Shown here piece after piece: positions 33,652-42,230 of a stretch of 45,747 bases of DNA (the stretch's first letter is position 1; every line of letters starts with the position of its first letter). The position numbers and the translations under genes were made by a program. Source of the stretch: an uncultured Lachnospiraceae bacterium (GTDB taxonomy: Bacteria; Bacillota; Clostridia; Lachnospirales; Lachnospiraceae). The notes below the pieces were generated by a model, which was given only the letters and a program-made list of their open reading frames with translations, had not been told where the DNA came from and did no database searches. Where the stretch lies: NCBI GenBank assembly GCA_910587305.1, contig CAJUKV010000029.1, positions 1-45,747 of the forward strand. The letters run 5' to 3'.

Positions 33652-33993
33652 TTATTGTCTGTCATCACGATTGTTTTGATGTTCTTCACAGCCGCACACA
33701 TCGCTTTGATTGAAGTTAAAGGGCCTGGATTCAAAGCGTGGCTCCGGACGGAAATCATTTCTGCAACCGCAGTCATTGTTGTCCGGGCGTTCATTGCCGC
33801 AATTTCCGCTGTTATTATTGCCACAGCCGCAGCCGTCATTGTCGCGCCCGCGGTTGCTGTTTCCACCGCCGCATTCACGGCGGTCTTCCCGCTCCCTGCG
33901 GCAGCAATTGTTGTTGCTGTCAGAATTAGAATTAAAACAGCCTCCATTGTTCCCACAGCATAAAAGTAGTAATACCAAAAATAGACAATTCAT
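33652..33993 (-). CDS. Cys/Asn/Arg-rich small protein, possible spore-coat protein
   Basis: A 113-residue product: a short hydrophobic N-terminus (MNCLFLVLLLLCCG), then low-complexity sequence of Asn, Gly, Arg, Asp and more than ten Cys, with CGC and CCRRERED clusters. No family recognised. AAGGAGAG lies 8 bases before the ATG. Upstream is a sequence matching the sigma-K promoter consensus, and downstream a strong terminator, so it is a single-gene unit. Cys-rich low-complexity proteins made late in the mother cell are common in spore coats; that role is inferred. Metal binding is an alternative. Confidence 0.65.
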   Translation of the reverse strand: MNCLFLVLLLLCCGNNGGCFNSNSDSNNNCCRREREDRRECGGGNSNRGRDNDGCGCGNNNSGNCGNERPDNNDCGCRNDFRPEPRFESRPFNFNQSDVCGCEEHQNNRDDRQ

Positions 33994-34006
33994 GCATTCA
34001 TCTCTC

Positions 34007-34047
34007 CTTTTTCATATGCTTTATCATATGCAGAAGCTATGAAAAAG
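34007..34047. repeat. 10-bp inverted repeat covering the Cys-rich gene's ribosome binding site
   Basis: CTTTTTCATA (34007-34016) and TATGAAAAAG (34038-34047) are exact complements. On the minus strand the second arm is AAAAAG of the AAGGAGAG binding site, so pairing could hide it; the repeat also spans the sigma-K-like -10, and part of the stem would lie upstream of the transcription start. Confidence 0.5.
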
Positions 34048-34050
34048 GTT
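34022..34050 (-). promoter_or_regulatory. sigma-K-type mother-cell promoter
   Basis: On the minus strand AACC (34050 to 34047) is followed by exactly 16 bases and then CATATGATA (34030 to 34022). This fits the sigma-K consensus mACm-N16-CATAnnnTA fully. It lies about 30 bases before the ATG of the Cys-rich gene. Confidence 0.6.
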
Positions 34051-34072
34051 ATAGATGAAAAGGATTTCTATG

Positions 34073-34609
34073 TCAGGATACGCGCAAAAGTTCCTTTTTA
34101 ATATAGGCAAAGGTAGCTTTTTCTCCCCGATTCGCCAGCATGTTTAGAAGCTTTTCAAGCTGCTTTCTTGTTTTTGGGTGCATAGGAGCCTTTTCTTTTC
34201 CCATATTATAGTACTCTAAGGGAGAGCTGTCCGTATATTTGACCCCATTGTATACCTTGCAGGCGGCAATACGGTCCATCAGCATTTCCACGACATACTT
34301 CACCGGCATTGGGACCGGCGCCATGCCGCCGGGAATCGTTTTAGCGCCATAGTCAATCCAGTATTCATAATGATGCCTGTTCCTTCCTTTATGGTGAAGC
34401 CAGGCGCTGGAATACCCGATGTCCTCTCTCTCGGCGGCGTTAGGACTTCGGGTTCCCTGATAATATTTTGCGCCTACCCAAAATTCACTGGGACTGTATT
34501 TGGACAGGTCATGCAACAGTCCCTGTTTATACAGGCCAACTTTAAAGCATCCCTGCATTACCAGATATTTATGATATGTTATGGTTTTAAAATGTTTCCA
34601 GGCTTTCAT
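34073..34609 (-). CDS. DUF5662 family protein
   Basis: A 178-residue protein matching DUF5662. It has an HD-like motif LLHDLSKYSPSEF (about 31-43) and a His-rich motif HHKGRNRHHYEYW (about 72-84) that could hold a metal. The arrangement is compatible with an HD-type phosphohydrolase, but no substrate is known. Its ATG overlaps the stop of the GH13-like gene by 4 bp, so the two are co-translated and may work together. Confidence 0.7.
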   Translation of the reverse strand: MKAWKHFKTITYHKYLVMQGCFKVGLYKQGLLHDLSKYSPSEFWVGAKYYQGTRSPNAAEREDIGYSSAWLHHKGRNRHHYEYWIDYGAKTIPGGMAPVPMPVKYVVEMLMDRIAACKVYNGVKYTDSSPLEYYNMGKEKAPMHPKTRKQLEKLLNMLANRGEKATFAYIKKELLRVS

Positions 34610-36567
34610 ACTCTTTGACGCCTTCCTCTGCCGGCCGTCTTTTTTTGATTGATTTCATTTACATTGGTTTTATACGCCATAAATATGGCTACGGTTCTGC
34701 CGCCTATTGTTATAATGGAGCTTTCCTGGCTTTCGTTTTCCTCGCTATAGTCCTGTCCGCAGGGCAATGCGGTATCCGAAATTTTAATCCATTTTTTATT
34801 TCTGTCTAGCTTTGGCAGGGCCAGTCTGTGAGGAGTCCAGTGCATGTTGCAGGCAATGTAAAAAGAATCGTCCTCCTGCCCCGGCGCATACTTTCCACAC
34901 AAAACAATGCCAATCATCTGACTGATATAGCTAAAATCCGGCCGCCAAGCTTCTGTGCCATGGTAAGATAAATCCGGAAATCCGCAGCCCTTATAATCCA
35001 TAATTTTCAGTTCTTCCTTCATATGGAGAATAGGATGTTTACGTCTAAGAGCAATTAAAAATTGCGTATATGCATAAATTTCTCTGGAAAAACTGTTCCT
35101 CTTCCAATTTATCCAGCCTGTTTCGTTGTCCTGGCAATAACAGTTATTGTTTCCATTACGGCTGGCGCCAAATTCATCGCCGCTGAAAATAAATGGAATC
35201 CCCTGTGCAAGCAGCACAAAAGAAAGCGCATTTTTTATCTGCGTCTGGCGAAGGGTCAAAACAGCCTTTTTGCGGGTGTGTCCTTCTATGCCACAGTTCC
35301 AGGAAAAGTTATCATTTGTCCCGTCTCTGTTATCCTCTCCATTTGCTTCATTATGCTTGTTTCCAAAAGAAACACTGTCATAAAGGGAAAAGCCGTCATA
35401 ATCCGCCATATAGTTTACCACGCCATAAGCGGCAGGGTTGCGCCGCTGGTAATAAGCCACCTGGTTCATCAGATTAGCGTCTCCTTTTAAAAAGCGTCTC
35501 ATATCATTTCTGAAATTTCCGTTATTCGCTATAAAGTTTTTAAAAAGCGGATTTGTAATGGCAGGTAAGTCTTCTTCTTTATAGCCATCACACCAGATTT
35601 TTGTATTTTTAAGAACAGGCTCCTCGGCAAGCAAAGTAACCGGAATGTCAAATCCGTTTATGCGTACGCCATCAATATGATATTCCAGTACCCAGTGCTT
35701 TATTACATCAAGTATATAGAGTTGCCCGATACCGACCGGAAAATAAAACTGCATAATAATTTCTATTCCGTTTTTATGAAGGTCACGAACCATATTTTTA
35801 AAAGAAAGGACAGGAGAATCTGCGGCGCTGTACGACGCTTTGGGAGAAAAATAAAATCCTTTCTGGAATCCCCAGCAATTTAACCGCACCGTTTCATGCC
35901 TGTCCTCGCAGTTCACAGCCGTTTCGGAAAAAGCGCCGTCTTCCCGCTCCAAAAGCACAGGCGCATTATCCTGTTCTTTAGGCGGTAATTGGTCAACATC
36001 GGCAATCATACATTCGTCATATTCATAGCAAGGCATGAGCTCCACCGCTGAAATGCCGAGCTCTTTCAGGTAAGGAATTTTTTCAACAATGCCTTCAAAG
36101 GTACCTCGTTCCTTTACTCCGGAACTTTTATGCATTGTAAATGCACGCACATTAATCCCATAAAAGACACTGTCTTCTAAGGGAATCATAAGCGGCTCAT
36201 CCTCCTGCCAGTCAAAATCATCTCCTTTTAAAATTCCGTAGGTTTTTCTCCTTTTGGTTTTTCCATGTCCCCATTTTTCAAGCCCATGTATTTCCCAGGC
36301 ATAGGGGTCTGTTATCACTTGATCTCCTTCGTAAAAATTGTAGGTGCGGTCTTTTACCCCTTCACCTTGTATTGCAAGACCGTAAAGCGTTCCCTGATTC
36401 CCTTTTTTTTGAAAAGGAAACCGCTTCTGATTCCCCCTGCGATCATATAAAATTACCCCGCAGTCTTTATCTGTCAACAGATTTGCTGCAAATTTCACTT
36501 TATTCCCTTCAATAGAAATTCCCGGCTGCTCCGGTTTAAAATACGTAACTTCCCATTTTTTTTCCAT
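34606..36567 (-). CDS. GH13 debranching-enzyme homologue, predicted catalytically inactive
   Basis: A 653-residue homologue of glycogen-debranching/isoamylase enzymes (TreX/GlgX type). An N-terminal CBM48-like domain (about 10-105) precedes a GH13 barrel recognised by VERGTFEG-like GVKERGTFEGI, GFYFSPKASY, DGFSLYDSVSF, KHNEANGEDNRDG and FSGDEFG. The catalytic residues are lost: the nucleophile motif GFRFD reads GVRIN (Asp to Asn, about residue 302), the acid motif IAEAWD reads WCDGYK, region I (DVVFNH) is replaced and shortened, and the HD of region IV is YD. It is probably a carbohydrate-binding pseudoenzyme. The ATG at 36567 follows AGGAGG by 4 bases. Confidence 0.8.
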   Translation of the reverse strand: MEKKWEVTYFKPEQPGISIEGNKVKFAANLLTDKDCGVILYDRRGNQKRFPFQKKGNQGTLYGLAIQGEGVKDRTYNFYEGDQVITDPYAWEIHGLEKWGHGKTKRRKTYGILKGDDFDWQEDEPLMIPLEDSVFYGINVRAFTMHKSSGVKERGTFEGIVEKIPYLKELGISAVELMPCYEYDECMIADVDQLPPKEQDNAPVLLEREDGAFSETAVNCEDRHETVRLNCWGFQKGFYFSPKASYSAADSPVLSFKNMVRDLHKNGIEIIMQFYFPVGIGQLYILDVIKHWVLEYHIDGVRINGFDIPVTLLAEEPVLKNTKIWCDGYKEEDLPAITNPLFKNFIANNGNFRNDMRRFLKGDANLMNQVAYYQRRNPAAYGVVNYMADYDGFSLYDSVSFGNKHNEANGEDNRDGTNDNFSWNCGIEGHTRKKAVLTLRQTQIKNALSFVLLAQGIPFIFSGDEFGASRNGNNNCYCQDNETGWINWKRNSFSREIYAYTQFLIALRRKHPILHMKEELKIMDYKGCGFPDLSYHGTEAWRPDFSYISQMIGIVLCGKYAPGQEDDSFYIACNMHWTPHRLALPKLDRNKKWIKISDTALPCGQDYSEENESQESSIITIGGRTVAIFMAYKTNVNEINQKKTAGRGRRQRV

Positions 36568-36692
36568 GCGCCCTCCTGCAAGAAACAATAGAGAATGATT
36601 GATACAAATCATCCTGTTAATAAAGTCCAAATGCGCTATAATATATCATACCATAAATGTGACAGTTTTTGCAAAAAAAATTGAAACTTATC

Positions 36693-36721
36693 TTGCACAG
36701 AGGTAAATCTATTAGTAAAAT
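36693..36721 (+). promoter_or_regulatory. sigma-A promoter of the DUF1292 gene
   Basis: TTGCAC (36693-36698) and TAAAAT (36716-36721) are 17 bp apart, 28 bases before the ATG. Confidence 0.6.
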
Positions 36722-36748
36722 AAAGATAATAAGGATTTGGAGGTTCTA

Positions 36749-37108
36749 ATGAGTAAAGATAAAAAAACAGAAAGCTTAAATGATCCCTTTAATTCCCAGC
36801 CTGAAAATAAAGACGAAGAAATGACAGTGACGCTTGATTTAATGGATGGGACAACCGTTACCTGCGCTATCGTTACGATACTTCCTATTAACAATCAGGA
36901 TTATATTGTACTTCTTCCATTAGATGAGAATGGAGAAAATAACGATGGAGAGGTTTGGTTTTATCGCTATTACGAAAATAAGGACAACCCAAACGATGAG
37001 CCTGTTCTGGAATATATTGAGGAAGATGAAGAATACGAGATCGTTTCAGATGCCTTTGACGAATATTTGGACAGTGCGGAATTTGACGAATTTATGAAAG
37101 AGGAATAA
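36749..37108 (+). CDS. DUF1292 family protein
   Basis: A 119-residue, strongly acidic protein with the DUF1292 core (about 25-90: MTVTLDLMDGTTVTCAIVT..., IVLLPLDE, VWFYRY), found widely in Bacillota. Function unknown. GGAGG lies 5 bases before the ATG. It is a lone plus-strand gene between two minus-strand units, with its own promoter, and its 3' end overlaps that of the helicase gene by 17 bp. Confidence 0.85.
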   Translation: MSKDKKTESLNDPFNSQPENKDEEMTVTLDLMDGTTVTCAIVTILPINNQDYIVLLPLDENGENNDGEVWFYRYYENKDNPNDEPVLEYIEEDEEYEIVSDAFDEYLDSAEFDEFMKEE

Positions 37109-38981
37109 GGCCTTCCAAAAATCGGGACAATTTTCTTGCTCTTTCTTTCGTATAGTAGATAAACAATTCATCTCTGGCTCTTGTTATGGCAACATATAAG
37201 AGCCTTCTTTCTTCTTCCAGGGCCGTTGGGGACTGGCATTCTTTTCCGGGAATGATCCCCTCGTTTACATCAGGCAGGAATACTCTGTTAAACTCCAGTC
37301 CCTTAGCGCCATGCATAGTTAAAACGCTTACGCCCTTTAATTTTTCTATTTGCGTCCGCCCTTCCGCTTGCGCCATGCAAAGCTGTTCCACAAAGCTTTT
37401 TACAGAGATACCCGTTTTAAACTGCTTATATTGCGTAAAGAATGTCTGGATTTTGTCAGCCTGGGCAATCCATCTTCGTCCGGTTTTGTAGTCCGCTGCT
37501 TTTTGGTACAGATATGCATCATAGCCAAGGGTTTTTCTGAAAAAGGAAACTGCCAAATTGGGGGAAAGCCCGGCCGCTATCTTAAGCCGGCCAAATAAAA
37601 GATGGAGTTGTGAAAGCATGGCGTTGTTTTGAGCATAATACGGTTTTAATGTATTTTCCGTCACTTTTTCCGAAATAAGCGCTGTCCGTGAGATGAAACG
37701 ATTTGGTTTGTTCATAAATTTTATGAAATCACTGCGCTTGTTTCCCTCATAAAGGTATGCCAAAAAAGAAATGATATCCTCCATAATAAAGCCGTGAAAC
37801 AAATCGGAATCCTTAATTTTTTCCCCTTTTACGAAAATACCGTCTTGCCGCAAAAGTTCCGAATACTGCGTTACTTCCAGATTGGTCCTTACGATAATGG
37901 CGGTACTTTCTAACGAATCTGCAGAAAAAGAAGACAGATTTGACAAGAGCTGCATTTCCTCCTCTTTACGTGTGTCAAAACAAAGGGCGGTTATCACCCC
38001 GCCTTTTTGTAAGGCATGAAACTCTTTTTCAAATCGGTGTGCGTTTCGGGATATCATTTTTCCGGCCAAATTCACAATCTGTTCCTTGCAGCGGTAATTA
38101 TCCGTTAAAAATATCTGCTTGCAGCTTTGATATTCCTCCACGAACCTTTTCATCATTCTGGGACTTGCCCCTCTGAATCCATAAATGGACTGATCGTCAT
38201 CTCCCACTACCAGTAAGTTATTTTCGGGAGCCGCAAGCAGTTTTAAAATCCGGTATTGGAGAAAATTGATATCCTGAAATTCATCTACAAGAATATATTG
38301 GAATATCTGTTGATATTTATGGCAGACCATCCTGTTGGAAGTAAGAAGTGTAAGGCACCGGGTAATCATATCGTCAAAATCCAAAAAACCCTGTTCCCTT
38401 AGATATTTGTCATACTCAGACCTGATAGAAACAATATCTTCATAGGAAAATTCCATATTTGCTTCGATGTTATTGTCTTTCGTAACATTTTCGTGCGCAA
38501 AGTCCTCACTGTCATCAGGCCCCGTATTTTTCATGCGGCTGATGATATTTTGCAGCCTTGTAATGCTGTCATAATCACACGCACAGTCCAATCCTCTATT
38601 AGCCGCAAGAACGCTAAAAAGCTTTCTTTTGTCGTTTTCTTTTATCAGGGAAGCTGCCTTTAAACCGCCGGATCTGCGCAGAATGTTATAACAAACACTG
38701 TGAAAGGTTCCAAAATTGATATTATCCCAAATAATGCCATGGCAGTCAGAACTGCGCTTTGAATGGATTGCATCCAGATATCTTTCTTTCATTTCATTGG
38801 CAGCCGCTTTGGTATATGTGACCACAAGAATTTTTTCGGGAGGGATGCGATGATGCGTGATCAGATATAGAATTCTTTGAATAATGGTGAAAGTTTTACC
38901 ACTGCCCGGGCCGGCTATTACCTGAGCCGGCCCTGACAGATGCTTAATCGCCTGTTCCTGCGCTTTACCGGGTATTTTCAA
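37092..38981 (-). CDS. UvrD/PcrA-like superfamily 1 helicase, short form
   Basis: A 629-residue SF1A 3'-5' DNA helicase. Motif I is AGPGSGKT, with the Q-like LKIPGKAQEQAI before it; motif II/III reads ILVDEFQDINFLQ, then VVGDDDQSIYGFRGA; motifs V-VI are VLTMHGAKGLEF and LYVAITRARDELF. It ends about 20 residues after motif VI, so it lacks the C-terminal extension of PcrA/UvrD. The TTG at 38981 is preferred (AAAGGA 10 bases upstream) although the frame opens at 39029; it overlaps the gltX end. A role in repair or replication-fork clearing is inferred. Confidence 0.87.
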   Translation of the reverse strand: MKIPGKAQEQAIKHLSGPAQVIAGPGSGKTFTIIQRILYLITHHRIPPEKILVVTYTKAAANEMKERYLDAIHSKRSSDCHGIIWDNINFGTFHSVCYNILRRSGGLKAASLIKENDKRKLFSVLAANRGLDCACDYDSITRLQNIISRMKNTGPDDSEDFAHENVTKDNNIEANMEFSYEDIVSIRSEYDKYLREQGFLDFDDMITRCLTLLTSNRMVCHKYQQIFQYILVDEFQDINFLQYRILKLLAAPENNLLVVGDDDQSIYGFRGASPRMMKRFVEEYQSCKQIFLTDNYRCKEQIVNLAGKMISRNAHRFEKEFHALQKGGVITALCFDTRKEEEMQLLSNLSSFSADSLESTAIIVRTNLEVTQYSELLRQDGIFVKGEKIKDSDLFHGFIMEDIISFLAYLYEGNKRSDFIKFMNKPNRFISRTALISEKVTENTLKPYYAQNNAMLSQLHLLFGRLKIAAGLSPNLAVSFFRKTLGYDAYLYQKAADYKTGRRWIAQADKIQTFFTQYKQFKTGISVKSFVEQLCMAQAEGRTQIEKLKGVSVLTMHGAKGLEFNRVFLPDVNEGIIPGKECQSPTALEEERRLLYVAITRARDELFIYYTKERARKLSRFLEGLIPLS

Positions 38982-40425
38982 GCAGTTCAATTCCTTTCTT
39001 GATGCGGGCAATGGATTCCTCCTTGCCAAGAAGCTCCATAATTTCCGTCGCCCCTGCAGGGGTCATTTGCTTTCCTGAAACGGCTGTCCGTACAGGCCAG
39101 AGCACATAACCGTTTTTACATCCTTTTTCGGACACATAAGATAATAAAAGCTGATACAGAGCGTCATTAGAGTAATCCTCCTGCTTTTCCAGTATGGGAA
39201 GAAGCTCTTTTAAAACTGTGAGGGAGGATTCCGTTGTGGTTTTCATTTTCTTATGGGCATACATGGAAGGGTCGTATTTTGGAAGTTTATCCAGGAAATC
39301 AATGAGTTCAGGGATATCCGGGAAAATCTCAATTCTTGTTTTCACCATGGAAGCAACCTTATGAAGGTCAATCTCCCTGCTCACAGCCTGTTTCAAATAA
39401 GGCTCCGCCATCGCGTAAAAGGCGTCCTCGTCCATCGCCTTAATATATTCGCCGTTCATCCACTTTAATTTGGTGTAATCAAACACAGCTGGGGATTTGG
39501 AAATATGACGATAGTCAAAAATCTCGGCCAACTGCTTTAAGGAAAAGATTTCTTCATTGCTCTCCGAAGGGCTCCACCCAAGCAGCGCCACGAAATTTAC
39601 CACCGCCTCGGTCAGAAATCCCTGCTCAATCAAATCCTCATAGGAAGAATGGCCGCAGCGTTTGCTCAGCTTATGGTGTTCTTCGTCGGTAATCAAAGGA
39701 CAATGGACATAAACCGGCACTTCCCAGCCAAAGGCTTCATAAAGTCTGTTATATTTGGGAGAAGAAGAAAGGTATTCGTTTCCTCTCACCACATGGGTGA
39801 TTCCCATCAGGTGGTCGTCCACCACATTGGCAAAATTATAGGTGGGATACCCATCGGATTTGATCAGTATCATATCATCCAATTCAGAGTTATCCACGGT
39901 GATGTCCCCGTATATTTCATCGTGAAAGGTGGTTGTCCCTTCCGTAGGATTGTTCTGTCTGATTACATAGGGAAGTCCGGCTTTTAACTTTTCCTCCACT
40001 TCTTCTTTGGACAGGGAAAGGCAATGCTTGTCGTATACGGTAATTTCCTTTCCCTCCACAATCTGGGATTTTAGGCCGGCAAGTCTCTCCTTATCGCAAA
40101 AGCAGTAATAAGCTTCCCCTTTTTCAATCAGTTTTTGCGCATAGGTCAGATAAATCCCCTTCTTCTGCCTGTCGGACTGCACATAAGGGCCAACACCGCC
40201 GTCTTTATCAGGTCCCTCGTCATGAACAAGGCCCGTTTTTTCCAGCGTACGGTAAATAATTTCTACCGCTCCCTCCACAAAACGTTCCTGATCCGTATCC
40301 TCAATTCTTAAAATAAAATCTCCGCCTTCATGCTTTGCAATCAAATAAGCATAAAGGGCAGTCCTCAAATTTCCTACATGCATTCTTCCGGTGGGACTTG
40401 GCGCATATCTTGTTCTTATCTTCAT
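38965..40425 (-). CDS. gltX: glutamyl-tRNA synthetase
   Basis: A 486-residue class I aminoacyl-tRNA synthetase. The HIGH motif is APSPTGRMHVGN (8-19) and the KMSKS motif is KLSKR (in HHKLSKRCGH). Length and order match bacterial GltX. Whether it also charges tRNA-Gln (non-discriminating) cannot be read from sequence alone, but many Clostridia use that route with GatCAB. It is followed by, and overlaps, the helicase gene. Confidence 0.95.
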   Translation of the reverse strand: MKIRTRYAPSPTGRMHVGNLRTALYAYLIAKHEGGDFILRIEDTDQERFVEGAVEIIYRTLEKTGLVHDEGPDKDGGVGPYVQSDRQKKGIYLTYAQKLIEKGEAYYCFCDKERLAGLKSQIVEGKEITVYDKHCLSLSKEEVEEKLKAGLPYVIRQNNPTEGTTTFHDEIYGDITVDNSELDDMILIKSDGYPTYNFANVVDDHLMGITHVVRGNEYLSSSPKYNRLYEAFGWEVPVYVHCPLITDEEHHKLSKRCGHSSYEDLIEQGFLTEAVVNFVALLGWSPSESNEEIFSLKQLAEIFDYRHISKSPAVFDYTKLKWMNGEYIKAMDEDAFYAMAEPYLKQAVSREIDLHKVASMVKTRIEIFPDIPELIDFLDKLPKYDPSMYAHKKMKTTTESSLTVLKELLPILEKQEDYSNDALYQLLLSYVSEKGCKNGYVLWPVRTAVSGKQMTPAGATEIMELLGKEESIARIKKGIELLENTR

Positions 40426-40530
40426 TTTGGATTGAACTTCCTTTCCTTTTTGGTAAAGATTCCGCCTTTATATGTGAAACTTTAGAATTTCTTAGTTTGT
40501 GTTTTGGCAGTCTTAAAAATTCTCTTTGTG

Positions 40531-42009
40531 TTAATCCTTTGAAGGAATCTTTTTCTCCGCCCGGGCTTTGAAACCGGCCACCTCTTTCATAGCCTGCGGG
40601 ATTGCGATATTGGTACCCGCTCCTGCAACACAGCCTCCGGGACATGCCATTCCTTCAATCAGACAGCCGTTCTTTTTTCCGGCCTTGGCAAGCATAAGCA
40701 TTTTCTTACATTCCGTAAGGCTTTCCGCATGTTCAATGTTTACTTCCACATCCGGATAATATTCCCGGATACATTCTTCAATTGCGCTTGCCACACCCCC
40801 TGCCACGCCGTAACCTCTGCCGGCCCCCGTGGCGTCGTTCATAGGCTCAGGTTTTTCTTCCTGGGCAGGTAAAAGTCCCTTAGCCTCAAACATTCCGGCC
40901 AATTCTTCAAAGGTAATAACAAAATCCACATCGGAACGGATTGTCCGGCGGGAGGCTTCCAGCTTTTTGGAAGCGCAGGGGCCGATAAATACCACGCTGG
41001 CATCAGGATGATCTTCCTTGATTTTACGCGCCGTGGCCACCATAGGCGTTAATGCATTGGAAATCTTATCAATGGTTTCCGGGAAAAATTTCTTGGCAAG
41101 CACGGACCAGGAAGGACAGCAGGAAGTAAGAAGGAAAGGCAGCTTCCCTGTAACCACTTCCTCCACATAATGCTCGGCCTCCGCCATAGCGCCCATATCT
41201 GCGCCGATTGCCGTTTCATAAACATCATAAAAGCCAAGTTCCTTAAGGGCCGACTTAATCTTATCCGGCGTGGCATCCTTCCCAAACTGCCCTACAAAGG
41301 CAGGCGCCACCTGGGCTATGATCTTCCGCCCTGACTGCATAGCGCGAATCAACTGGAAAATCTGGGATTTATCCGCAATTGCTCCAAAAGGACAGCTTAC
41401 CATACACTGTCCGCAGGATACGCACAAATCCGTATCTATGTAAGCGCGTCCTTTTTTATCATTTTTAATTGCATTGACGCCGCAATGTGCCAGACAGGGG
41501 CGCACCTGGTGAGAAATGGCGTCATATGGGCAAATAGATTTACATTTTCCACATCTGATACACTTTTCCTGGTCAATAACGGATTTTCCGTTTTTCATAC
41601 TGATAGCGCCCTTAGGACATACCTCCCGGCAGGGATGCGCCACACATCCCATACATCTGTCCGTCACTTCATATTTATTTTCAGGACATGCATTGCAGGC
41701 GGAAGGGATAACCTGCATCAAAGGAGGCTCATAATATTTTTCATCAATGTTGCTCTCCTCAAGCCCCTGGGTAACATGGACGGGGGCATTTTCAGGACGA
41801 AGAGATAATCCCATCGCCAAACGGATTCTCTCCCTCACAATAGCCCTTTCCCGATAGACATTTTCATATTCCGACTCTTCATAATCCACAATCTTATAAG
41901 GCAGAGCTTCCACATCATCCTTTAAATTTGTGGATGTGTAGGCAAGATTTGCCACTTCCTTAAAAATTCGTCTTCTGTTCTTACGAACCTGCGTATCTAT
42001 TCCTCTCAT
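40531..42009 (-). CDS. monomeric [FeFe] hydrogenase, group B-like
   Basis: A 492-residue [FeFe] hydrogenase. Cys-rich ferredoxin-like domains lie at about 105-210 (CMGCVAHPCREVC, CIRCGKCKSICP, CVSCGQCMVSCP). H-cluster motifs follow: TSCCPSW (295-301), GPCASKK (343-349) and MACPGGC (454-460). The L2 motif IGPC rather than MPC, and VAGAG after L3, suit the poorly studied group B enzymes of fermentative Clostridia rather than classical group A. It likely evolves or senses H2 in the cytosol with ferredoxin as partner. No hydEFG maturation genes are in the window. Confidence 0.88.
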   Translation of the reverse strand: MRGIDTQVRKNRRRIFKEVANLAYTSTNLKDDVEALPYKIVDYEESEYENVYRERAIVRERIRLAMGLSLRPENAPVHVTQGLEESNIDEKYYEPPLMQVIPSACNACPENKYEVTDRCMGCVAHPCREVCPKGAISMKNGKSVIDQEKCIRCGKCKSICPYDAISHQVRPCLAHCGVNAIKNDKKGRAYIDTDLCVSCGQCMVSCPFGAIADKSQIFQLIRAMQSGRKIIAQVAPAFVGQFGKDATPDKIKSALKELGFYDVYETAIGADMGAMAEAEHYVEEVVTGKLPFLLTSCCPSWSVLAKKFFPETIDKISNALTPMVATARKIKEDHPDASVVFIGPCASKKLEASRRTIRSDVDFVITFEELAGMFEAKGLLPAQEEKPEPMNDATGAGRGYGVAGGVASAIEECIREYYPDVEVNIEHAESLTECKKMLMLAKAGKKNGCLIEGMACPGGCVAGAGTNIAIPQAMKEVAGFKARAEKKIPSKD

Positions 42010-42176
42010 ACTAAATAACCATGCTCCCTTCTCAACCTTTCCTCCATTCCCAAGCGCCTAAGGCTGCATAAGGCTAAGGAACAATCGTCTTTACTTTTAC
42101 TATTCTATTTTTGCACATACCTTGAAAGAAGTCAACATCTAACCCGGGCGTCCTCCGTCCATTGTATGAAAAGGGT

Positions 42177-42208
42177 TATTATTCACGTCCTCCGGTCCGT
42201 GAATAATA
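42177..42208 (-). terminator. 11-bp stem downstream of feoB
   Basis: TATTATTCACG (42177-42187) and CGTGAATAATA (42198-42208) pair exactly across 10 bases, 23 bases after the feoB stop. The T-run that follows on the minus strand is short, so terminator strength is uncertain. The rest of 42010-42230 shows no gene. Confidence 0.5.
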
Positions 42209-42230
42209 GCTGAAAAGGAATACTCCCCTT

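Noticed and set aside
40328..40645. 105-codon minus-strand frame across the gltX/hydrogenase junction
   Set aside because: Out of frame with both real genes and overlapping conserved hydrogenase and gltX codons.
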